Assembly (NCBI GenBank): GCA_019096155.1
Contig: JAHCVI010000001.1
Span: 3,410,001 to 3,474,000 of the forward strand
Reading direction: 5' to 3'
DNA from: Staphylotrichum longicolle
Taxonomy: Eukaryota > Ascomycota > Sordariomycetes > Sordariales > Chaetomiaceae
DNA length: 64,000 nucleotides
Part shown: positions 20,987-31,146 of the stretch, piece after piece
Position numbering within the stretch: position 1 is the stretch's first letter
How the letters are laid out: each line of letters opens with the position of its first letter
The notes under the pieces: generated by a model
What the model saw: the letters and a program-made list of their open reading frames with translations, nothing else
Databases searched by the model: none
Told to the model about the DNA's origin: nothing
Made by a program: the position numbers and the translations under genes

Positions 20987-21876
20987 GCTGGTCCTGGCGC
21001 TGCGTGTTGATCTTGGTGTTGGGTCGGTGTTAAGGATAGACGTGGAAATGCAGAGCCGAAGTGTGAGGTTGGGGGGCTAATTGGAAGAGTGTAGAGAACG
21101 ATATTCCACTTGATGGTGCTGGTCCGAGATGATTTCCACAGAGACATGTTTTGGTCGCCGCTCACCGTACCTTCTGAATAACGGGACCCAAAATTTCGAG
21201 GGCGGCCAGGAAGGCGCGGTCCCACCGTTACTCGCACCAAGCACTGAGCCATTGTTCATCTTTGTGCCTGACTTCGTGAGTTCCCCGTGTGCAATCGCAG
21301 CTGGATAATGAAAGTGACCCAACATGCGTTATGTCTCTCCGGCTGCTACCTAGCCTTGTTACTTCCATGGTCAACTTCAACAAGCACCCAACACATAAAT
21401 CTTCTGACCAAGTTGTGTCTAGAACCTCCCAGTTTGATTCAAGCATGAAACACAGGCACGATCAGTACCAACTCTTTTGTCCTAGGATTCTCTCGACATT
21501 TTCTGTCACGAGTTTTGCAGGTAAGCCTCACTCTCTCTTCCTCCTCCTAGGCAATACCGTGAGTGATAGATCCACGTCGCTTGTTTTAACAAAATTGCAG
21601 ATCCTATGCGGCGGGGAAGCTGGGCCGCTGAGTTGTTGACCAATCTTAGGTTGTTCGACGCGCCACTAACGTTTTGCAGGTCTGGCGGCAAGCGCGCCGG
21701 CAGAGATGCATAAAGTCCGAGCAGAGCCCCGAGCTGAATCGAGCAAAGAGCCTGAGATGAAATCCTCGACCTTCTGAGTATGTTCCCGTAACGTTCCAAA
21801 GTCTTTCAACACGCCTAGCTCCCAGGTTTAGTACTGAGTGACATCTCACCTGTTTACCTTGGCTTCTAGCTGCACC
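20987..21876. other. divergent intergenic region
   Basis: Shared upstream region of the 20.3-kb (-) and 21.9-kb (+) genes. There are some intron-like signals at about 21519-21600 (GTAAGC...CAG), which could be a spliced 5' leader of the downstream gene. No coding signal. Confidence 0.45.
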
Positions 21877-24291
21877 ATGTCAAAGTGTTCATTTGCCTGT
21901 TTTGATCCGCCAGAAACACTGGAGCCTTATGCTGACATTGGTGGCCTCGGGGTGAGCGATAACCACCATCTGGCAGCCACTCTGAACGAAAGGCTAAGTT
22001 TGCAAGGTTATAATTGGATTTCTGGGGACGGCATGGTTTGTCGTCACCTTGCTGATTCTGTCCTACATTTTCGGTCTGCAGTCGACCAGAGATCCATTCC
22101 CGCCTCCGCCAGACAAGGGAGAACAACAGCCTGACCCGGAGCACGTATGGGTACCTAACCACATTGATCAGTTGGTGCTCCGGGTGTCTGGATGGCTCGG
22201 CCAAATACTCCTTGGCCGGGTCGGGAACATCGAGCTGTTTACCTGGCTTGCCGAGAGGCTGAGGTGGGAGGATGCGTTTGCAAAGGTTGTCCCAATTCCA
22301 TCTTCTCGTATGGGTATGAATGGACGTGAGACTGACAGGGGATTGGTATCAGGTCCTCCTCTCAATGTGCGACGTCCAGCTCCTCACCGGCACTGGGATT
22401 CTTCTGAGCGGCTACATCAGTCTGTTCTGCTTCATCTCGGCGTACCACTGGCAGCTGGTGGTGTACCTCGCGTGGTTTTCAAACTTGACGCACATCGCAT
22501 GTCTAACCGCGCTGCGGAGATACTTACATCAACATCAATTAGAGCGCAACTGGCGCCTATTTTTCATGACGGTGCTTTGGCTCGGCCTAATCCCGGCCAT
22601 GGTGCCCACGGCGTTCTTTAACTGGCCCAACCGGGAACCGACGGCGTTCTTTAACTGGCCCAACCGGGAGCCGACGGCGTGCCTGCCTTCGTCAAACGCG
22701 CGCTGCTTCTTTGATATCCACATTGGAAATGCCCTTTTCAACAGGACTGCCTACTTCAACAACCGCAACGGTTCCCGCACTGACGGTACTAGTAGCGACC
22801 CGGGCGACTCACCCACGATAATGGACATTGGCGAGACTTCTGCCCTACAATCGGCCACCATCTCAATCTTGCTGCTTGTGTTCAGCTACTTCACCCGGAC
22901 TATTAAGCTCATCCAACGCCTGTCCGACAGCGTCCGTGTGACGATCCGCCGCAGGATCAGTGATTGGTACACCCAACACCTGACCAGACTCATCAACAAG
23001 ATTGCCAGGAATCCGCGGATGTCTATTGCCTATAGACGGGCCTGGACCCTCGTCTGTGTCAAGATCGGGGCAGCACTGTACTTGGAAGCCAAGATGTACG
23101 CCGACCTGTTGAGCTCTGATGCATCCGACGTAAGTTTTCCTTCATGTTCCTCAGTCCCCAAGCTCGAGATCTCGCAACAGCCCTTGACATCGTCGTCATA
23201 TGTACAATGAGCAGGTCTACTGGCTCTTTGTCTCAGCCGTGTGGGGTACCTTGCGCCTCACAGAGACAAAGTCCTCCGTCGAGGTCGATGACAACGACTG
23301 GACATTCGGCCAGATCCTCCCCGTGTTTTTGCTGATTGGCCCTATCGTGACCGCCATTGAGGCTCTCGCGCCTCAGAACAGGCCGGAGGAAGGGAGCGAC
23401 GCTTCCGATCAGGGCTCTGCTCAGGCCGGTGACAGCGTCGACCGGGATGGCGGTACGTGCTCTCAAACTTTCAGCAGTCCGTTATAACCTGGCTCACGGG
23501 GAGTAGAGGTTCCGGTGGCGCAGAACAACCATGCAATCCAGCGACAGTCAGACGCTGTGTCCCAACACTCGGTGTCACAGCACTCCGGCCTTGACGTTGC
23601 GGCGACCGCGTGGGAAGCCCGGAGCTCGACCGAGACTGCACCTGCGCAACGGGCTGGTGTGGCACTTAACTCCGACATCAATGACGCACCCCGCGCATCC
23701 GAGGTCGGCTCGGATCGGGCAGCCCACGACGACGCCCACACGCAACGGGAAATGACCCAGGAGCAGTTCCTCGCGCAGCTAGACTCATACTACACCGACA
23801 GGGACGTGCTGGGCCGCGCCGTGGTCCTGGCATGCCTACAAGTGCTCCCTGTGACGGTGATGATCTTCAACAGCATAGCTGTTGCGAAGATGAATGCGAC
23901 CAGCCTCATCATTAGCTTCGTGACCAACATCTTCGTCACGCAGCCGGTCAACTCCTTCCTGACGGTGCTATGGGGGCTTATGGGGCGAATTGAGATGGAG
24001 TTACCGGTGGTGGACGGGTCCGGTTCTAGGGACCCGAGGCAGCGCTGGTGGGCCTGGTGGGCTACTATACGTTCGGTCTTGGCTGCATCCCTTTTAGCGC
24101 TCGACATTTACTGCCTTGTTTTGATTGATATTATAAGTGAGCTGTCGATCTCGCTTGCTTTACTAGGCGGCTTCCTCATCTTGGAGATCTTGTCTGCGAT
24201 GATCCGTGCGAGCCAGAGGATGGAGGGACAAACGAGGGCGGGCACACTTCCTGTGACGGAGGAAGGGCACGAGTTGGAGAATGTAGCGTAG
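21877..24291 (+). CDS. multi-pass membrane protein, fungal hypothetical family (five exons)
   Basis: Exons 21877-21951, 22007-22285, 22353-23129, 23215-23452 and 23507-24291, about 717 aa. Joined exons read smoothly: YADIGGLG to VIIGFLGTAWFVVTLLILSY; then a segment with TGTGILLSGYISLFCFISAY and RNWRLFFMTVLWLGLIPAMV; LLSSDASD to VYWLFVSAVWGTL; and DNDWTFGQILPVFLLIGPIV. Several more hydrophobic helices follow at the end. Introns 1, 3 and 4 have good sites (GTGAGC, GTAAGT, GTACGT donors). Intron 2 is the weak point: the frame demands 22286-22352 (donor GTTGTC), while nicer GTATG donors at 22308 and 22314 break the frame. A disordered Ser/Asp/Gln-rich loop (about residues 440-520) sits between helices. 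Resembles a fungal-specific family of integral membrane proteins; function unknown. Confidence 0.7.
22611..22676 (+). repeat. 33-bp in-frame tandem duplication inside the membrane-protein gene
   Basis: Two adjacent copies (22611-22643 and 22644-22676) differ only at one synonymous base (gaa/gag). They encode AFFNWPNREPT twice, just after a hydrophobic helix, in a predicted loop. Confidence 0.9.
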
Positions 24292-24906
24292 TTCTTTACA
24301 AGGGTAACGAAGGTAGATGAGAGAGCAAGTGAAATTGTCATTGTTGCTATTCGTAACCATGTCCTGTTCACTAAAATTGACTCTGACCTGACTTGAGCAA
24401 AGTACGGTGCCGAGTTTTCTACATCACGAGTGTTGTGGCTGCCGTTGGAACATGGGTAGCACAGGGGCGAGTGGGAGGCCGGTGAGAAGACTTGTGCACG
24501 ATGAACCTGGTCAAGGATGCGAACGTGGCACAAATCAGTCATCGACCGGATTGAAGATGAAAAGATGAAAAGGTTTGGGTTGAGCTGGAGAGGGTTAGGG
24601 TGAGACCTTCCCTGTCTCCACGTGATGCCTGGAATCGCACGGGCCAATCAAGATGGCATCACCCCCGCGAACCCCCACCATGGTTGATTGGCCGACGACC
24701 GATTTTCGGTTTTGGTTTCGAAGATCATCAACAGGCGTTGACTGGAACAGAAGTTCTTCTATTTCACATTCGTCGCTGCCTGCAGTTGCTTTTCCGACCG
24801 CGTTTTCTCCCACCCACCACCGTTCGTCGTTTTTTGCGACTTTTGCTATCGCATCCGTCTCCGCAAAACACACTTCCTATACGTTCAGCACATTCAAACC
24901 GTCAAG
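24292..24906. other. intergenic, EB1 upstream region
   Basis: 3' flank of the membrane-protein gene and the 5' region of the EB1 gene, with a T/C-rich leader (about 24790-24900). No gene seen. Confidence 0.6.
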
Positions 24907-25869
24907 ATGGGCGAATCTCGGTTCGTTTCTGCCCGACCCCGCGTGCTGCCGCTGCGCGCGCCATCGACCCGCTTCAGGGCACGGACTGACACAGGACCCT
25001 GACCGCAGGCAAGAACTCATTCAATGGCTCAACAGCCTGCTCCAGCTCAACATCACCAAGGTTGAGCAGTGCGGAACTGGGTAGGTCCAGAACTCTCCCC
25101 CCGCATCGGGGGACCCAGAGCCATGCCGCCCAAGCTGACCGTATGCCCCCATCACCACAGTGCCGCCCTCTGCCAGGTCTACGACAGCATTTTCCTTGAC
25201 GTGCCCATGTCGCGCGTCAAGTTCAACGTCAACTCGGAATATGCCTACATTCAGAACTTCAAGGTCCTGCAGAGTAGGTTTAGCCGAAACAACACCCCCG
25301 CCCTGACCCGACCAGGCAGCTCACAACATATCTGATGAACAGACACATTCACGAAGCACCAGCTCGACCGTTCCATCCCCGTCGAGTCGCTCGTCAAGTG
25401 CAAGATGCAGGACAACCTCGAGTTCCTCCAGTGGACAAAGAAGTTTTGGGACCAGTACTACCCCGGTGGCGACTACGACGCCGTTGGCAGACGGAAAGGC
25501 GCCGCGGTGGTGACCGGCGGGCCCGCCCCCCGGGCGCCCAGCGGTTCCGCGAGACGCCCCGGCGGCACAACCCCGACCACCGGCCCCCGGGCTGGCGCCA
25601 AGCCTGTGGGCGGTGCCGCTAGCGCCGCTCTGCAGCAGGAGGTCAACACCCTGAAGGAGACGGTCGTCGGGCTCGAGCGCGAGCGCGACTTCTACTTCAG
25701 CAAGCTGCGCGACATTGAGCTTCTGGTCCAGCAAGCTGTCGAGGAAGACCCCGAGATCGAGAAGGCCGAGGACGGGCTCGTCAAGCAGATCCAGACCATC
25801 CTGTACTCGACCGAGGAGGGATTCGAGATCCCCGACTCGGAGCAGGTGGACGACCAAGAGACGTTTTAA
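24907..25869 (+). CDS. bim1/mal3: EB1-family microtubule plus-end-binding protein
   Basis: Exons 24907-24920, 25009-25080, 25161-25273 and 25343-25869 (introns of 88, 80 and 69 nt) give 241 aa. The tiny first exon encodes MGES plus part of Arg, joining to QELIQWLNSLLQLNITKVEQ. The N-terminal calponin-homology domain spans about residues 1-110 and includes CGTGAALCQVYDSIF, SRVKFNVNSEYAYIQNFKVL and TKKFWDQYYPGGDYDA. A Gly/Ala/Pro-rich linker follows, then the EB1 coiled coil and C-terminal motif (LERERDFYFSKLRDIELLVQ, about 170-215) and an acidic tail. In metazoan EB1 the last residues are EEY; here the protein ends in DDQETF. The product tracks growing microtubule plus ends and recruits partners for polarity and mitosis. 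All splice phases agree. Confidence 0.95.
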
Positions 25870-26956
25870 GGGGCGGCGGGCTCTGGCAAGATGGGGGCGA
25901 GATACGGAGGGGTGGAGCGAGTGTGGTGGAAGCTTTGAGGAGGTAATATCGGGTTGTCGGCATGTGTCCCTGAGAACACGATGCATCTGGCACGGAGCGC
26001 GGTTGGTCACGGCTACAGGGCTTATCTTGGTATGGAGTTTGCCCTCTCTATACCCTTGCACTGTTTGGTGCTGCTCCATGGCCACTCTTTGGCTTCTAGC
26101 ATAGCCTGCGCACATACTGTCTTGTGAGAACATTCGAGAGTGAGTTCTTGCTGCCAGCTTTAGGGTCCCAAGTGCATGGTGAAGGCCATGTAGTCGCTCA
26201 AGATGATTTGGGTGAGGAAATTGTTGAGGTGATTGCTCTGGCATGATCAGCTGGAGTTTGTCACATTCCAAAGAGAAAGCCCAAACCGAGACGGGTGGCC
26301 ATTGGAGAGACTCTCAGATTGCAGGCAACGAGAAGCAGATGCGAATCCCAACCAAATGTCAGAGCTTCAACAGACTCCAGGGCCGGGGGAGGTGGAGCCG
26401 CCCTGACAGGTGGATCAAGCAGGGTCCGGCCTGGGTCTGGTGGGGCAGTGCCGCCTGGCAACCAGTCAGATTTCGGCTTGATGCGGCCGATGACAACAGC
26501 GGCCTCGTGCCCATCGTGACCAGGCACCGAGCGCAGTCCAGTTCCAACTCCTGCTCTTCATCCGTTTCTGCATTTCCCAGACCTCGCGAGATACCCATCC
26601 ATTATATATCGTTTCCGTCAGCATTGTTTGTCTTTAGTACGTATAAACTCCACGGCCTATTGGTAGAAACTGTGAGCAATCCGTTTCTGCCGTCCTCGGA
26701 GCTTCGTCATCAAACCGTCATCTGAACTCGAAACTCTCGTCCGAAACAGACCAGCAAACACTTGCAATCGCCCCTGATTGCGTGCAGTCAACCCAGCTAG
26801 CCCTCCAATTGCCAACCTCTCAACTGCTCGATTCTCGATCAGCGCCCATCAACGACCACTGGTACGAACCGGCGCTTCCAACAAACTCCACATCCGCCAC
26901 ACCTCACACGAGACCAACCGACTCATCGCTTGCCAACCACCCCTCGAGCAAGGGCC
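25870..26956. other. intergenic, 1.1 kb
   Basis: EB1 3' flank and the upstream region of the Vam7-like gene. A TATATAT-like stretch lies at about 26601-26607. No gene supported. Confidence 0.55.
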
Positions 26957-28045
26957 ATGGCGCCGCCCCTTGAGATCTCCATTCCCACCACCTCCCTCTT
27001 TACACCCGCCGACAAGTCCAAACCCTACACCCTCTACAACATCACGCTCCGCCTCCCGCTCCGCTCCTTTGTCGTCCAGAAGCGCTACTCCGACTTCGTC
27101 GCCCTCCACCAGTCCCTCACCTCCGTGGTCGGCTCCCCTCCCCCCGAACCGCTCCCCTCCAAATCCTGGTTCCGCTCCACCGTCAACTCGCCCGAGCTCA
27201 CGGAGCAGCGCCGCGCGGGCCTCGAGCGCTACCTCCGCGCCATCGCGGAGCCGCCCGACCGGCGGTGGCGCGACACGCCCGCCTGGCGCGCCTTCCTGAA
27301 CCTCCCCTCGGCCAGCGGCGCGTCGGTGTCGGGCGTGAGCGTGGAGGGGCGGATCCCCGCGATCGGGCTGCGCGACGCGACGCTCGCGGCCGCGAGCGAC
27401 CCCGCCACGTGGGTCGACCTGCACGTCGAGATGAAGAGGGAGCTGAACGCCGCGCGGGCGGCGCTGGAGCGCAAGGAGCGGGCGACGGAGAGCGGGGAGC
27501 AGATCGAGGCGGAGGCGCAGGCGCGCAAGGCGCTGGTCAAGGCGGGGAGCCTGCTGATGCCGCTGGAGGAGGGCCTGGGGGTCATGAAGGAGGCTGGGAG
27601 GATGCAGGGCGGGGAGATTAACCGGCGGAAGGGGCTTGTGGCGGCGGCGAAGGAGGAGAAAGGGCTGCTGGATCAGTGGGCGTCGAGGGTCGCGAGGAAG
27701 GGAGTCGGACGAGGGGGCGCGCAGGATGCGGCGAGCGAAAGCGAGCGGGCGAGGTTGTTACCGCCACAGCGGACGACGGGGCGGCGGCTGGGTCCGCTAC
27801 CGGAGACGGAGGAGACAAGGGAGCGGGACAATGCGGGCATGGTGCAGCTGAACGCGGACAAGATGAAGGACCAGGACGACGAGCTGAACGTGCTGGCGGC
27901 GATTGTGAGCCGGCAGAAGAAGCTCGCCGTCGACTTCAACGAGGAGCTCGAGGTGCAGGCGCCCATGATCGACCACCTGCACCAGGTGGTGGACACGCAC
28001 GGCCACAAGCTCGCCGTGGCCAACAGGCGCGCCAAGAACCTGTGA
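26957..28045 (+). CDS. vam7: Vam7-like vacuolar Qc-SNARE with PX domain
   Basis: Single exon of 362 aa; the ATG at 26957 (GGCCATGG) is chosen over open sequence upstream because the PX domain begins at once. PX domain at about residues 5-115: LYNITLRLPLRSFVVQKRYSDF carries the Arg-Tyr PI3P-pocket motif. A charged helical middle (about 150-290) is followed by a C-terminal SNARE motif (about 300-362), DDELNVLAAIVSRQKKLAVD then NEELEVQAPMIDHL, with the zero-layer Gln. It ends at AKNL just after the heptads, as expected for Vam7, which has no membrane anchor. The role is homotypic vacuole fusion with HOPS and other SNAREs at PI3P-rich membranes. The stop is TGA followed by CGG, and the frame stays open for 106 more codons (next entry). 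Confidence 0.9.
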   Translation: MAPPLEISIPTTSLFTPADKSKPYTLYNITLRLPLRSFVVQKRYSDFVALHQSLTSVVGSPPPEPLPSKSWFRSTVNSPELTEQRRAGLERYLRAIAEPPDRRWRDTPAWRAFLNLPSASGASVSGVSVEGRIPAIGLRDATLAAASDPATWVDLHVEMKRELNAARAALERKERATESGEQIEAEAQARKALVKAGSLLMPLEEGLGVMKEAGRMQGGEINRRKGLVAAAKEEKGLLDQWASRVARKGVGRGGAQDAASESERARLLPPQRTTGRRLGPLPETEETRERDNAGMVQLNADKMKDQDDELNVLAAIVSRQKKLAVDFNEELEVQAPMIDHLHQVVDTHGHKLAVANRRAKNL

Positions 28046-28366
28046 CGGGAGTCGCCGCCTCCCAGTGACATGGACACGGACACTGACACTGACACTTCTT
28101 TGTCCGCGGACTCTGTGGGCAGCACCACCCCGGCTCCGATATCACCTGCCCCAGCGGTGCGTCCCGAAGAGGAGAGGGACGGGCCACCACAAACGGAAAC
28201 GGGAGGCGGCGCCGGCAACGCCGTGCTGTGGCTGATGGTTAGGATCGTGTTGGCCGGCGTTGAGGGATTCTTGGTGTTGGAATGGTTCTTGGGAAAGGTG
28301 TTTGAGACGTTGGTCTCGGCGGTGGAGCTGGGCATGCTGTTGGTGCAGCCTCCTTTGGAGAGATAA
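28046..28366 (+). other. in-frame extension after the Vam7 stop, with hydrophobic C-terminal segment
   Basis: Same frame as vam7, starting straight after TGA-CGG and running 106 codons to TAA at 28364-28366. It encodes a short disordered linker (Asp-Thr repeats, Pro-rich), then a strongly hydrophobic stretch (NAVLWLMVRIVLAGVEGFLV, LEWFLGKVFETLVSAVELGM). Either it is 3' UTR that is open by chance, a 98-aa small gene from the ATG at 28070, or a stop-readthrough tail that would give the SNARE a membrane anchor. Confidence 0.35.
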
Positions 28367-29132
28367 TACAGGGAACGAGTGGTCAACAACTCTACTGCCT
28401 CTTGTCCTCTTTCCAGCGATTTCTCGTTGGCTCCCTGCTGGTCCTCCCCTGGCAATTGGCAATGTGAAGGCAACATTCGAGTTATCTTTTACTGGCTAAG
28501 TATCGGCAAGTTGGCGTCGAACCTGAATGGGAGTCGGATCAAGACACGAAACCTTGCCCCAGCAGGACAACCTCTCGGCAGTGGTGGTCGTGTTGATGCG
28601 CAGGGGTGGGGATGCTCCACTGGCCCCTGGAAACCTTAAAATGCGCCAAGACACGAATCCCTGCTCGGAGGTCATCATGATGCAGGAGCTTTGGGAGTGG
28701 AAAATGATGCTTGAAACCCACGTTTGATGTTTCTCTTGAATCCTTCCTGCGTCTTACCACAGGCAAGCAGTCAAGTGCAACTCAAAGTTGAGCTGCAGTG
28801 CCACATTCTCCTTTCCGCTCCGCCCCTGCCCAGTCTTGCCCAGTCTTCCGATCCTAGTGGAATTTCGTTTCTTTTCTGGTTTCATTTCTTTGTTCCGTTG
28901 TCGTCAGCTCAGGGTTAGGGATGGACCAGCCAGCTTTGGATCGCGTCGCCGTCGGACGAGATCGACTCCACCTCCTGAACCACGGAATTCGATATCAAAT
29001 TTGAGGTTCTCCTTTCTCAGGGGGCCGGAGTCCATTGGGATCGTTGTTTTCCTTCGTTTCTTTTTTCCTCTTTCACATATTGTTTGGATTCTACGGAAAC
29101 AAAAAGAGAGACGGTGCTTTTGGACCCTGAAG
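28367..29132. other. intergenic / leader
   Basis: Vam7 3' flank and a pyrimidine-rich leader (28800-29100) of the next gene. The leader is open in frame with the next gene but contains no in-frame ATG that I would trust. Confidence 0.5.
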
Positions 29133-31146
29133 ATGATGGCAGCTCCAGTGCCGCTGCAGATCCGGCGGAAGCCGACGGCAACCTTTGTGAGCCCGCAGCC
29201 ACCAACACTTGGACTCTACGGCGCTGTACCGCCCACGCCGGGCTGGGCGTCCGACGCGGAAGATGAGAAGCCGCCCCCGCTTCCGGTGCGGCCGGGGCTA
29301 CGGCCGGTTTCGCGCGGCGCAGAACCGCTCTTGCAGGTCCCGCAGGGCCGTGGTCTCCGGACCCAAAAGAGCATGCCCGAGCTCTCTCGGCACACCGCCG
29401 ACTCACCACCCCCCAGCCCATTCGATGCCACCCCAGTGGCCCAAGCGGCCACTTTTGGACCCGGTGTCGGTGTCGGAGGCGGCAAGAAGACCTTCATGCA
29501 GACCGCCCTCTCCGAGGCCCGTCACTTCGCCGGCGGACTGATCCCGCACCCTACCGAGTCGACCAAGCACTACACGATCCTGCGCCACTCTCCTCCGCTC
29601 ATCTTCTACCGTGGACCGAGCACCTCGGTTGCCATCACCATCTTCAGCTCGCTGGATCACCCTCTTCCACCGGACCGCACTCTCTGGCTGCAGCAGCGCG
29701 GGTTCTCCGGAGACAGCGGCATGAAGATCAAGGCATTCTTCAACGCCACCGACAGCTGGCTGCACGTCACGCCCGCAACCCAGGTTCAGACACACCAGCT
29801 CAACCCAGACGACGACCGCGCATGGCAGCGGGACATTGACAAGGCAGCGCGAAAGTTACTCAAGGAGAAAGGGCCCAAGAAGGCCCACATCCCGCGGGAG
29901 ACGCATGTCATCAGGATCCCGGAGGCCTCGGAAGATGGCTATTTCCGCCTGATTCTCTGCACCGGCAAAGGCACCCCCTTTGGGCCGAGCGAAACGTCGT
30001 CCAAGTGCAAGACCCTGTGCAGCAGCCCCATCTTCCGCGTCGCGAGCACCTCGACGGACTCGAGCGTCTTCCGCGGGGCGTCCTTGAGCACCATTCCGCT
30101 CGAGATGGGCGTCTTCGTGGCTTCCATGGTCGCCACCACGACCGTGGATCGGTACGTCGCCCCGGTCCGCGATCCGATCGAAGCCGTCGTCGACAAAGTC
30201 CGCCCAGGCTTCGTGGCGGAGACCGTCGGAGGCCTCGTCCGCGACGAATTGAGCGACCGCTCCGCCGAGCGCGGCGCCGAGCGAGACCAAGCCTTCTACG
30301 CCGCGCACCAAGCCCACGTCGCCCGCTCTCTCGAAGCAGATCCCAACACCATCTACCCCATCGGGCCGGACTCCGGGCCCGAGCCGCCTTTTCCCATCCA
30401 ATTTCAAGGCAAAGTCGTCCCCGGCACCGGGCGCAGCCAAGCCGAGCTCGGCATCCCCACCGCCAACCTCGCCAACGTCCCCGACGAGGTCCAGTACCGC
30501 CTCAACGGCATCTACTTTGGCTGGGCCTGCATCCTGCCCCCCAAACAAAAGAAGACATCCACAGCCACAGCCCAGCCCAACCCACCTTCACCATCTTCTA
30601 CTTCCAATGCCACGCCCTACGCCCCACCCGCCTCAACCCTCCTCCCAGACCCAGACCCAACCCCCGAATGGCACGAAGCCGTCATCACCATCGCCCCCTG
30701 CCCCCTCTCCCGGCCTCCGTATCCCCAAGCCCCGCACCACAGTCCACCTCCTCAACCTCCCCGCGTCGACCCCGCCCTTCCACGGCGCCACGCTCAAGAC
30801 CCTCGTCATGGGCCTCCTCCGCCCCGCGCCCACCCCGCTCGCCCCCATCTTGCCGCTCAACGAGCGACTCGACGCCGTCTCGCGCGACGTCTGCCTCGCG
30901 CTGGTCAGCCTGGAGGGCAGGGCGAACTGGGCGCCCGACGCGGGCGCGGTGGCGCGCGGCGTGGAGAGGCAGAGGAGCGGGAGGGGGGTCATGGAGAGGG
31001 TCGGGGAGGTGGGCGGGGGATTGGTGGAGAGGGTGCTGCCGGGCGGGTTGCCCAGCGTGCCGGTGCATTGGGTGGGGGTGAGGTTGGGGGAGGGCGGGGA
31101 GAGGGATCGGGTGAGGGGGGTGGGGGGGTTTTGGGTCGCGAGGTGA
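29133..31146 (+). CDS. riboflavin-kinase-like fusion protein, with apparent +1 frameshift
   Basis: Starts at ATG-ATG (29133/29136). A large N-terminal region (about residues 1-400), conserved in fungi by memory, includes HYTILRHSPPLIFYRGPSTS and RTLWLQQRGFSGDSG. The C-terminal riboflavin-kinase-like domain begins FQGKVVPGTGRSQAELGIPT with the PTAN motif, then GIYFGWA and WHEAVITIAP. There the frame is lost at a C5 run (30694-30698). Removing one C restores SPGLRIPKPRTTVHLLNLP and the FHGATLKTLVMGLLRP block to a stop at 31146 (670 aa). Unspliced, the original frame runs through low-complexity Gly/Arg to 31337. A roughly 45-residue Ser/Thr/Pro insert splits the kinase fold. Where kinases have Glu-x-His (Glu is the catalytic base) this protein has Thr-Val-His, so activity is doubtful. 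Function unknown. Confidence 0.75.

Noticed and set aside
27673..28476. 267-codon minus-strand frame over vam7 and its 3' side
   Set aside because: Ser-rich shadow; mirrors the PX-SNARE coding sequence and continues into non-coding DNA.
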